From Tilletiaria anomala UBC 951 (taxonomy: Eukaryota; Basidiomycota; Exobasidiomycetes; Georgefischeriales; Tilletiariaceae), in NCBI RefSeq assembly GCF_000711695.1, contig NW_013546897.1, positions 1-47,824 on the forward strand: DNA of 47,824 bases. The letters run 5' to 3'. A program made the translations under genes and the position numbers. The notes under the pieces are model-generated. The model worked only from the letters and a program-made list of their open reading frames with translations. It was not told the DNA's origin and searched no databases. Positions 1 through 9,968 of the stretch are shown in pieces. Positions within the stretch are counted from its first letter, which is position 1, and each line of letters begins with the position of its first letter.

Positions 1-317
<317 letters not shown>

Positions 318-389
318 TCAAAGTCGAGATGTGTTGGTCAGGCGTGGATGGATGCAGTGTATACTGCGAATTGCGATGAGGGCCGTCAG

Positions 390-398
390 TTATATATA
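390..398 (-). promoter_or_regulatory. TATA box of the ubiquitin gene
   Basis: The minus strand reads TATATATAA here, about 115 nt upstream of the proposed leader-intron donor and about 300 nt upstream of the ATG. Position and orientation fit a core promoter of a strongly expressed ubiquitin gene. No start site can be seen directly. Confidence 0.45.
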
Positions 399-1658
399 CG
401 CACCTGCGCGGATGACTCGCGCAGCTGTGACTCGCGGTGCTCTCACTGTGACTGTGTGCGATTGTGGGCGAGCGGTTCGATGCGGTTCGTTTGATAGTTC
501 CATTTCGATTGCAACTGCGAGATGGATCCCGACACTTCCCCAATGCCTTCCATCCTCCGCGCGCGCCCTTTGTGCTGCAGTATGACAGAAGCGGAAGGTG
601 GCTTGCGAAGCACAATGCAAAAACAGTGCGCCCGTGCTGGTCCCCGTCCGTATCCTTCCGAGCTGCCCACTGCCTACACTCGCCCCATGCTGCTGCGCTG
701 TGCGAACTGCTCTAGCCTTGAGCCGTGTGGACCTGAACTGACTCCACGCTGTCGAACGTGGCCGGAAAGGACGGGGAGGGAGTGCCCCCGCAGAATGAAG
801 GCTCTGCAATGGTTCTGCTGCCAGCCAGCAGTACCGCTGCACCCCACAGGTCCCAGCAGCACAGGAATAGCATCAGGATTCTTCAGCTGAGCTTCTGCCG
901 CCTTCGAACTAACTTCAACAACAGTCAACAACGACGGGCAGGCGGAGTCTTCGACACATCGACACTCGACGTGTCGTCAAGCCCTATCATTCGTCAAGCT
1001 CAAGCAAGAGGAAAGGCTCAGACTGACCTTGACTTGGATATATCAGATCGACCTCCGCCATCTCCAGTCGTGGTTTCGGCTTAGTGTCTGCTCGGCCAAT
1101 TATTATTCGTTCCGCGAGCTCACGACACCATTGGATAGCGTTCGATCAGCTATATTAACTCGTCACCAAGAGCACCAGTGTGGCTGGACCGAATTCCGGG
1201 GTCCAAGCTGTTGGCGACGAATGTAGAGCTGATCAAAGCGCTATCCAGTGGTATAATAGTCAGCTTGCGAAACGAATAACAATTGGCCGAGCAGGTGGGC
1301 CGACATAGGCAGGGTAGGTGATCGGGTCCGGGGTTCCGAGCTTCCCTTGCGGAGGCCAGTGGGCAGGAGTCGAGCAACTTGACGCCTTTCCCAAGGACAG
1401 GGAGACCAGTTCGAATTCTTGACGACAGCAGACACACAAAGACACAGTTTTGCATCTTCGAAGTCCTCTTATGTAACTCATTGGTCACCAGGCGGGGTGT
1501 GCAGTTGCGTTGGCCCGCCACCGTGCGGACCGTGTCCGCGAGACCAGGCTTTCTTTTCACAGCACAACAGAACAACACGCGCTGCTCGACGCATCTTGTG
1601 CCTGAGCTTGCCTGGCACACGCATGGAATCTCCTGGAATACCTGATGATTAAATTACA
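399..1658. other. Intergenic region upstream of ubiquitin and downstream of MTC1
   Basis: Open frames here are short, overlap on both strands and resemble no family I know. The only structured element is the inverted repeat at 1088-1294, listed separately. The right part contains the 3' untranslated sequence of the MTC1-like gene. Confidence 0.6.
1088..1294. repeat. Imperfect inverted repeat, MITE-like hairpin
   Basis: The left arm (about 1088-1172) and the reverse complement of the right arm (about 1205-1294) align over some 85-90 nt. Both begin CTGCTCGGCCAATT, and blocks such as GGATAGCG and GATCAGCT recur in order with scattered mismatches and small indels. A spacer of about 30 nt separates the arms. 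No transposase is encoded and no clear target-site duplication flanks the element. It could be a miniature inverted-repeat transposable element, a decayed foldback, or a source of structured RNA. Confidence 0.7.
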
Positions 1659-3425
1659 TTAGACCTCAGAAGTTTCTTTGCTAGCGCTTGAACGGCCAGT
1701 CATTCGCCCATTGACGTAGTCCTGCAAGACAAGGTTCATGGGGAATGAGCGCGGTCCCATGCTTTTCAAAGATGCTGAATGAAGTGCAAATGCTCACCTG
1801 GCCAATGACACTTAATGCTACCTCCAGCACGTCAGTGAGGCCTTGTTCAACCCATGCATTTTGTTCGAAAGGGACCTCAACTGCGGGTGTGCGAAAAAGG
1901 CAAGCAACGTGTCAGCGCACACATGTCTTGCAACGTGTTTTGCTCTTCGCAGAGTGAGCCCAACTGACGCCATGTCTGCGGCACCGCCTGGCTGATTGTC
2001 TGATGGTCTAATCCATTTGACGGGTCCTTGAGCAGTATGATAAAGTAGAGATATTTGCTCAACGACCTACCCCACGGCAGCGGCGCTACGCATGGCTGGA
2101 TGCGGACGTACACCGGGCACGTCGTGATCGGCAGTGCCACACTGTTGGACGACGAGGTCTTCGCACTCGCGTCCGCTGGTTGAGCAGCCTTCTCTGCCTC
2201 TTTGCCCTTTGCGTTTTGCGATGATGAGGCAGAGGAAGAAAAGGATGATGCTTTGATGAGCTGCTCGACATTCACCTATGCGAAGAGATCGTCAGTGTTG
2301 GCGACGAGACTGCCAACCCAAACGGCGGATGCGACGTACCTCTGCGACCTTGACAGCCTCCTCGAATCCCTCGACCGCATTGATGTCCCTCTCGACATCT
2401 GCATCAGCAGGTTTTGCGCTTGCGCTCGGCGTCGATGACGTGGCGGGTGCCTCGGACTTTGGCGGCTTGTTGACCACTAATTGCTGCTCTGTTGAGGAAT
2501 CGCCGGCGTGCTGCTCCATTACGCGAGTCAACGTGCGGAAGACCACTTCGGAGATGCCGTCGTAGCCGATCATATCTGGTACCAATACAACTCAATCAGT
2601 CAAACGCAATGTTCATGCTGTTTCACAAGCCTAGGATGCGAACGCACCGTGTGATAGAGTGACCTGGATGATCTCGTGTGCAGCGATTGGCGGGGCGACA
2701 GCATTGATGATGTCCGTCCAGCCTTTGCGGCCGACTTGCGTCAGATCTGCGCCGATTTTTTCCAAGCCAGTCTCTTGCAGCAAGCCTCGCATATTCTGCG
2801 CAAATCCCCAGCCCTTGGCACTCAGCTCTTTGGCCTGCTCGGAATTCGCGCGCTTTTCCAGCTCTGCTCGTGCATTGTCCGCGAGCTTTGTTGCTTGAGT
2901 CCACACGCTTCCCCATGCTCCCCAGGCACCAGCATTACCACCTGCACCAGCGCCTGCGGGAGCTGATGAGGTGGCACCCGTCACGGCTTCGGCGGCTGAG
3001 TCAGGCTGGATGGCAGCTGGATCTAGGTCTGCAGACGCCCCTGTCCCCGATGCAGTCGATGTGTCTTGGGTTAACCTTGATTTGGAGAGGCCAGTTTCAC
3101 TCGTGGTCCGGCTCAGAGAGGTAGTCTTGCTCGGTGTCCCCCCTCTCGAGCTAGCCCCCCGACTGAGCGGCCTCCGCTGCACTAACGAGTCCAAGTCGTC
3201 CAGCAAGCTTTGCGCGTCCGGATGCTCACCAGACTTCTTCCCAGTGGATGCCGTTGGTGCGACAGTCGCTGTGGCAGCCTCGCTGCTGGACCGAGCAGCC
3301 GTATCGGTTTGCGAAGAAGAAGAGGACAGCGGAGCCAGCGAGTCAAGGTCGGATAGGAGCTTCTCCACGTCGTCTTTGCCTTTTCTAGCACCTGCGGCAG
3401 TGCGGACCGAGACCTTCGGCGACAT
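1659..3425 (-). CDS. MTC1: MTC1-like protein (maintenance of telomere capping 1 family)
   Basis: Five exons (3425-2648, 2575-2340, 2275-1969, 1880-1798, 1721-1659) join to 488 residues, close to the roughly 480 of yeast Mtc1. Family marks are an N-terminal repeat of the type DDVEKLLSDLDSL and SLLDDLDSL, a central WGSVWTQATKLADNARAELE amphipathic stretch, GLEKIGADLTQVGRKGWTDI, and the C-terminal PVYVRIQPCVAPLPW with HQTISQAVPQTWLE. The middle is Ser/Thr/Ala-rich. Yeast Mtc1 is linked genetically to telomere capping and found on COPI-type vesicles; a molecular role is not established. The start is the ATG at 3425, where homology begins; in-frame upstream ATGs exist but precede non-conserved sequence. 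All junctions are GT-AG, and the donor at 1968 (GTCAGT) was chosen because it restores the conserved TWLE. Confidence 0.88.
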
Positions 3426-3898
3426 TGCTACCGATGCCTTTGCTGGAGCTTTCCAAGCAATTAATACACTAGCAGCAATGGCAGATGATGCGTATGCAAC
3501 ACCGGCAGGCTGGACTCGGGTATCAGATGGATGGGCGCCTGTCAAAGATTGAAGGGAGTAAAAGGCCGAGTTAATTAACGATGACGAAACGTCTGACCCA
3601 AAAGCTGTGTTCTTGTGCCACTCTGCAGTACCTTGGGACAACAGCATGCAGCGTGTGATCGGTGACGCGCCGACGCACCACATGCAAGACCCTGTTGCTG
3701 CCTGCAATCGCCATCGTCACGTCTCGAGTCGCACAGACTCGCCCCCTTAAGACTGTTGTATCGGTTCATCTCTGGTCACACTGAGTACGCAGGCCTTACC
3801 GTCTTACCCCCTGATATAATCTTCAAAAGGGCCGTGACATTAAGACCCACTGGCGAGCGTAGCCCGTGGTCCAGTTTCCCCTCCAAGGCGTCTTCACC
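3426..3898. promoter_or_regulatory. Shared upstream region of MTC1-like gene and sugar transporter
   Basis: This 473-nt gap separates two divergently transcribed genes and must hold both promoters. I see no convincing TATA box or repeat. Confidence 0.5.
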
Positions 3899-5797
3899 AT
3901 GGCGAACAGCCCAGCCGTGGCCGATCGTGGCCGTGGCACTACTCCGGTCAGGCTGACAGCATTTTTTTATTGGATGGTCATTTTCATCATCCTCTCTGCG
4001 TTTCAATACGGCTGGGGCATCGCTGAGCTGAATGTGTTGCAAGATGCTCTTACTTGTAAGGAAGACAACTTAACTCATGAATCAACATCCAAGGGTACGC
4101 CGGGGAATGACTGCATCGGTCTCACAGAGACGCAGTTCGGCTATGTCACGGCTCTTTTCACCGTCGGAGGTTTTCTCAGCTCGCTTTCGCTCTCAACCAT
4201 CGCACAGCGCCTGCAATTTGGGCAGAGGATATCAATTTTTCTGGCTGCGCTCTTCAATACGACAGGCGGCGCCATCATTTCCATGTCGGCAGGGTTCGTG
4301 TCCGCGGGTGTTGGAAGGTTCGTCATGGGCCTCGGTGCTGGTATCGCAGTTGTCTGCGTTCCAATCTATCTGAGGTGAGCTGTACAAGCGTTTCGAGCGC
4401 CATTCATCCAAACTGACGGCTTGCCCATCGACGTGCAACCAGCGATATTTCTCCACCTGCATTAAAAGGATCTGTTGGCGTCCTCAATCAAGTGGGCCAG
4501 TGCGAGCAAAAACGGTCCGCATAGCACAGAAGTTGACATCGCATTCTTGACAGCTTGGAATTGTGTTGGGCATTTTTGCAGCCCAGGTTACTGGCTCACT
4601 CTTGACCTCTCCCGGGCACTCAATATCGTGGCGGTGGACACCAGGCATCAGTGCGGTAATTTCAGCCGCACAGCTTGTCTGCGGCATGCTGTTCGCTCTC
4701 GAAAGCCCACGCTGGGAGGAGGAGAAAAATGGCGACGCAGGGAAACAGCGTGCTCAGCGTATCTGTGCCAAGCTCTGGTCCTCGACTGGCGCAGCGGCGC
4801 AGTCCAGGCACTCGAGTGCTAATGAAGAGACCGAAGCGCTTCTGCAGGACCGATCTCACTTTCAGTCGCCGCACATGCCTTCCACACATGAAACGAGTTT
4901 TGCAGATCTATTGAAAGATTCAGAGATCCGACCGGGCATGGTGTTGATCGCATTCACCCAGCTAGGGCAACAGCTGAGTGGCGTCAACGCTGTGCTCTAC
5001 TACAGCACTGGCATTCTCGGGAGCTTGCTCAAGGATGATAACGGGGCACGAGCCAGTGCAAGGTGGATGGGAGTGGGAATCACCGTTGTTAATGCGGTTA
5101 TGACGTGCGTACCATAGGTTTCACGCATCGTCATTGGTGACACTGACAACTGGCTTTCATTATCCTGCCCGCAGTTTCCCTCCCATTTTCTTGATCCCTG
5201 AGCACCGCTTCGGTCGCAAGAATCTCTTACTCCTCTCGTCCGGAACGATGGTGCTATCAAGTCTGGTGCTCGGCCTAAGTTTGCAACTTGGATGGTCAGA
5301 CATTCTAAGCGCAGCGTGCCTCTTGCTTTTCGTGATGGGTTTCTCCGTTGGTCTTGGACCGTGAGTGTACGCGCATGAGGTTGGTCTGAATACACAAGTT
5401 GACCCGTGGTACCGATTTGCAGGGTGCCATTCCTCATCTTGCCTGAGCTAGTACCTGCTAGGGTGAGTCACGTTATCTTTACGCTTCACTGAAGGCCAGC
5501 TTTGCTTCGATGCTGACATCGCACGCCACCTGCTGCTCACAGGCCATGTCGCACGCGTCGTCTGTCGGCCTGGCGCTCAACTGGGTTGCAAACATCGTCC
5601 TCGCATCATCATTCTTGCCACTGCGATACTTCTTTGCGAGCATCGACGGTGGACGCGGGGGGAGCATTTTCTGGGTCTTCACCGTCGTCAACACGCTCAC
5701 TTTCTTCGTCGTCCTCAAAAAATATCGGTATTCGGGCGATGAAATGCGTCGACTAACGTCCGCCGGCGATGGCACAGCCCCAGCCGAACTGAATTGA
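3899..5797 (+). CDS. GLUT-like sugar transporter of the major facilitator superfamily
   Basis: Six exons (3899-4374, 4443-4491, 4554-5104, 5175-5360, 5423-5462, 5543-5797) give 518 residues, the normal size for a 12-helix sugar porter. The first helix (FYWMVIFIILSAFQYGWGI), the VGRFVMGLGAG loop, the PPALKGSVGVLNQLGIVLGI segment, LESPRW at the end of helix 6, QLGQQLSGVNAVLYYSTGI in helix 7 and HRFGRKNLLLLS are all family signatures. The helix-7 motif and the NWVAN-type helix 10 resemble SLC2/GLUT proteins and the yeast YBR241C/VPS73 group more than plasma-membrane hexose porters, so an internal-membrane role is possible. The substrate cannot be read from sequence. The start has a good context (CACCATGG). 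Exons of 49 and 40 nt are supported by frame continuity. Confidence 0.9.
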
Positions 5798-6927
5798 GCG
5801 AGGAAAGGCGTCACAAAGTGTCCTATCTTTGTAGATTGAGCGAGCCCTTGTACTTGTAAACGACGTAACATGCATCTGTACTTGTAAGCACGCTCTGCGA
5901 TAGAGATGGAAAGTGAATGTCTTTGCCGCAGTCGTTTCGTGCACCACGTATTGGTTAGCCCCGCCGGAGTCACAATGATGCTGAAGCCAATATTTCAGCT
6001 TGGTGAAGCAGGAGTCAAAACCAATATTCAACAAGGTATGCCATTTCCCTCATCGTGTCTCAATCAAACATGAATTCAGAGTGTGCTCTTGACGATAAAT
6101 CCCCCGAGCTTAACATGAACCCCGAGGAATGGGCGGCCCAGCAAAGGCTCAAAGAATTAGCAGACCGCGTCGGTTGGAGCGGCTCGATCAGGGGCTCCAA
6201 ATGGCCAGTCTCCCACCCGACGAATCGATGATGCAGCCAGATCCGGGTTGTCGACCGCCTCCAGACCGCCTTCAGCCTCCCGGCATTCCGGTCGTGACTC
6301 CAACAAAATCCTTTGATAAAGGCAGCAGCAGCATGTATGAACTCGTCTAGCAAGTCTCACGTTGCAGTCTCAATTCACATCTCTCGTTTGTTTTGAGAAA
6401 GCCAAGCGGCTGCACGCGTCCTGGCTGACGCGTCACTCTACATTCTGTGGTTTGCCGCAATTGTTCCGTTTCTTTCCTGTGCCCTCATGCCCTCACCATA
6501 AGTGCTTTGATGGGTTGGGTTCCGCGCCACTTGTTGCTACTTGAAGCGTGGATCTGCCGCTCCTCGTTAGGCAAAACGCCAAATGCCCTTTTGGACGAGG
6601 CCAAGCAAGTTGGATGAACCATCCTTCCTTCAAGGCACTTTTTGTATCTATGAAAACACCCAAGCAGGCCAACCCCGCCCACATCTCCTCCCACCTTTCG
6701 CGCGCTCATCGGTTGTCGCCTTCGAGACACCGCTTGAATCCCATCCGCAGCCCCGGACAGCTCTTGTAACAGCGTGCGCTACGAGATATCGCGCTGTCTA
6801 CCCCTTCCGCTCACTCGTTATCCTGTTCATTCCAGCCAGAAGTGTCTGGTAGCAAACGAATCCAGATACAAGGATCCCAGCTGCCTGATAAGGGAAACGA
6901 CTACCGAGCACACCTACCACTTTCAAG
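5798..6927. other. Intergenic region between transporter and surface-protein gene
   Basis: It holds the transporter's 3' end and the upstream region of the gene at 6928. One short reading frame (6070-6231) is listed separately. Nothing else with coding character or repeat structure was seen. Confidence 0.5.
6070..6231 (+). CDS. Possible small protein (53 residues), unproven
   Basis: An ATG at 6070 opens a 53-residue frame containing NMNPEEWAAQQRLKELADR, which looks like an amphipathic helix, and a pyrimidine-rich stretch precedes it, as before many fungal starts. A second frame ending at 6350 could be a following exon, but I found no splice pair that joins them cleanly. No family is recognised. 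It may be a real small gene or chance. Confidence 0.2.
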   Translation: MNSECALDDKSPELNMNPEEWAAQQRLKELADRVGWSGSIRGSKWPVSHPTNR

Positions 6928-7972
6928 ATGCGGCTCCTCCATTTAGGGCTCTGGCTAGCAGCAATGTCCTCCTCTCTTGTTGCTGCACAGGTCGGGCCCT
7001 TGTCTAATACAGATCCTAATATCCCGGCGGATACTACATCAACTTGCGCCAACACCATAATATCGTTGAACAAAGACGATGACAGCAAAGCATGCATTAG
7101 CCGGCTCGCGGGCGTAGTGAAAGGCTATATGACTGCAAGCAATGCACCAGGTACAACAGAAGCAGCGAACGCGAATGCGCTCAAGGCAGCGCTCAATGCC
7201 CTCTGTGCACCTGGCGCAGGCTGTGACGCGGGAATGTTGAAGGGAAAGCTCAAGGCGTTTTCGGATACATGCATGACAGACCTGGTAGCACAGTCGCAAT
7301 ACGTCATGGGAATCTACGACCAGCTGTACCTCCTGAGTCCCTTTCTGCAAGCGTTGTGCACGAAGGATACCTCGGGAGAATACTGCATTAAGTGAGCTTG
7401 GTTCAAGATTTTGGCTGCATAGGCCGAGCTGACTGGTACAATGCTTCTACATGCTTAGCACCCTTTCGCAAAATGGAAATGCGAAGAGCACAACGTCATC
7501 AAGGCGCAGCGTCGCAGGTGACATGAAGGATCACAGCGAGCCTCCTCAGCAAGTGTGGCGATCGATCGACAGTACTACTCATGAAAAGCGACAGGGAACA
7601 GAACCAAGCTCAGGCGATGCATCTCAGACTTCAGACAATATCCCGTTCCTATTCATCCAGCCCACTTCGCCCAAGTCCATCCTCTGCGGCACGTGCACAC
7701 AGAAAATTCTTGCTGCTTACATCAATTTTGAGACAGCTTCACCGTATGCTATTGGTCTGAAAAATAGCCCCAACTTGAACAGCCAGTCGGCACTGTACAA
7801 GGCAGGCAAGGAGACGTGCGGCGACACGTGGGCCAGAAGTGTCAACCAGCTCGCAGGTACGACAGCGTTTGCGGATGTCAGCGCTGCGCATCACGGCAGC
7901 GGAGATGCCGGATCCATGCTTCACGTCGCTCTCGTTGGCGCCTCGGTCTCCTTGGCCGCTCTACTTCTATGA
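6928..7972 (+). CDS. GPI-anchored cysteine-rich surface protein (DUF7729-type)
   Basis: Two exons (6928-7391, 7459-7972) give 325 residues. The N-terminus MRLLHLGLWLAAMSSSLVAAQ is a signal peptide, and the last 18 residues (MLHVALVGASVSLAALLL) form a hydrophobic tail preceded by small residues (GSGDAGS), the layout of a GPI-anchor signal. Paired cysteines occur in the order CANTI, CISRL, CAPGAGC, CMTDL, CTKDTSGEYC, CGTCTQKIL and CGDTW. The order resembles the fungal GPI proteins grouped as DUF7729, in which a repeat of this kind ends with PFLFIQPTS and an LCxxC motif. A Ser/Gln-rich linker (about residues 165-220) separates two cysteine clusters. It is presumably secreted to the cell surface; no enzymatic role is known. 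Confidence 0.82.
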
Positions 7973-8390
7973 TCACGAGTAAGGTCCGCCGGTCGACTCG
8001 GCTCAACCACTGAGTCCTGGCTTGCGATATTTCTTTCTTCAACCGGCGGCTGGAAACACCGGTCATTATTCATTGTTCTATCAGTAACGCCCTTCGATCG
8101 AATTCCATACCCCATCTTAGCTCGGCGTATCTCCTGGTTCTTCGATTCCTTGTCTTCGCTCGTCACCTTCCTTATCTACCCGACGCTCTCTTGAAGTGGA
8201 TATCACATCTCAAGACCCAAGAAGAATAAATGTATAGTTGAAACTTGAGCTTCGCTTATGACTGGATTTTCAAGGTGCTTCAGCGGCTCAAATTTCATCT
8301 TCTCTCCCGTGAAAATGCAATGAATGGATGGATATCTAACTATCCTACAGGGTTCATACGATTATCGTATGTGTTTTATTGAAAGGCAGT
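7973..8390. other. Convergent 3' intergenic region
   Basis: This 418-nt gap lies between two genes that end toward each other. It holds only their 3' untranslated ends; AATAAA occurs at about 8225 and could serve the plus-strand gene. No gene is seen. Confidence 0.5.
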
Positions 8391-9054
8391 TCAGAGCAGC
8401 TTGAGATGCCCGGTAATTTGGTCGACAAGTTTGACGGGTCCTGGTCCAATCCCAAGCACTGTCCTTGACCCAGCGGCGATCTGCGTCCTGCCAGCGTCGA
8501 GGATGCTCCTTGCGCAGAGTCCTGCGCTTTTCGCCCGTCTCTCCAGAGCAAGCATTTCTTCTTCGGTGCTGATCTTCAACGCGACTTTGGTCTGACCGTA
8601 GCGCTCCCAATGCTGCAGGAGAGACGGATTCTGCTTCTGCATTGCCTTGTAACATGCCAAGGTCGCGTGCGAACATTGCGCGGCGATCTTGCCCTTGTCC
8701 ATCTTGAGATCGGTGCGCACGACAAGTACGAGCTTGCATTCTTCCAGTATCCCGGCGCGCAGCCGATTCATGGCAACTTTGTCGTCGTCAATGATGTCCT
8801 CTGCTCCGTCTTCGTCTTCGGAGTCAGATGCTTCGGCGGCACGGCGAGAGGCTTTCGCCTTGTAGGAAAACAAGCTGTAACCGGTGCCGAGGTAGAAGCC
8901 GATGATCGTAGAGGAAATGCCCAGCGCTAAAAATGCAGGTACTGTCTCCCAGGGGAATGAAGTCAGAACCAAATGCCAGATCGCACGCTGTAGTAGGACA
9001 TCAGGATGAGGACACACCATTACTGTCGGCGTGAGGCCATAAGCTAGAGGCCAT
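8391..9054 (-). CDS. PTH2: Peptidyl-tRNA hydrolase 2 (Pth2/Bit1 family)
   Basis: Two exons (9054-9018, 8941-8391) give 195 residues. The enzyme cleaves peptidyl-tRNA that has dropped off ribosomes, freeing tRNA. The C-terminal 115 residues match the family: [64 protein letters not shown] and [10 protein letters not shown] hydrophobic segment near the N-terminus ([20 protein letters not shown]) matches the membrane or mitochondrial targeting segment of eukaryotic Pth2, followed by an acidic linker. The start at 9054 was chosen because splicing GTGTGT (9017) to ACAG (8942) links [12 protein letters not shown] in frame to that segment; starting inside the intron at 9020 is the alternative. The catalytic Lys/Asp region appears intact. 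Confidence 0.92.
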
Positions 9055-9968
9055 TGCGCATCACGCCCGATGCTGCGGTGAATACCCTCGTCGGCAGCCT
9101 CAGTCGCGTGGGCACAGCGAATGCCTTTTGATTCTTGTGAACAGAAGCGCTGCGTTGAAATCTCTCACCATTGACTGGGAATTGGGAAAGTGGTCGCATG
9201 CATAAAGTCGCACAAAAAGGAATTTGAAAGTGAGCGCAGTGAGTGCACTCATATTACTCATGAACGGTGCATGACGAGCACTTCAGCCAGGTTGTTGTGC
9301 AAGTAACAAACACCCTCGTTTTTGAGAAAATTCGGTGACAAGCCATTCCGGTCAGTTTGTGTTCGCCTCCAGGAGATCTCCTCGAAGCTTGCCCTTTCTT
9401 CCATTACTGACCCTGAATTCTAGCAATTCTATGTAAAGAAAACCGCATCTTTCGAGCTAATCAAGTATTTCCAGATCTAGACGCCACGAATGCCACAGAT
9501 TATGCCTGAGTTTTTTTTTTCGCTGCGTCTTTTCCCCATGCATACCGTGATACGGCATGTCGATCAGACGGCACCCACGACGCAGCCTTGAAAGCCACTT
9601 TATTACACATGAAGTGGCACCCAGTCAAGCACATGTCTACATGGTAAGTGCAAACGGAGTCACTGTTGGGGCTCAAAATGTTCGATTCAGCAGCTCGCTA
9701 ACGGATACGTCAAAGGTGAACAGCTGGAAAGAGTCAAAGTCAACTGCCTTCATCTGCGGACACCTTGCAAGAGGGGCCGTTCGTTCCGACCCCCTCGAGA
9801 GGTCTCGCCGTGTTTGTCTGGGGTCGACCCCTCAAGCCTCCCAGCAACAGCGCAGCTCGAATCGCTGAGACGGACCTGCTAATTCTCAGATCGGACACCA
9901 CCGCTGACTACTTTGTTGAACAAGCGTCGAGACACGAGACGTGAGGCTACCGCTGAATACAAGTCAGC
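9055..9968. promoter_or_regulatory. Shared upstream region of PTH2 and Mg2+ transporter
   Basis: This 914-nt gap separates divergent genes. It includes a ten-base T run at 9511-9520 on the plus strand. No coding pattern or repeat was recognised. Confidence 0.5.

Noticed and set aside
1405-1416. GTTCGAATTC resembling a tRNA T-loop
   Set aside because: Neighbouring sequence does not fold into acceptor, D or anticodon arms.
1150-1620. 156-residue minus-strand frame overlapping the inverted repeat
   Set aside because: It runs through one arm of the repeat and shows no protein-like composition.
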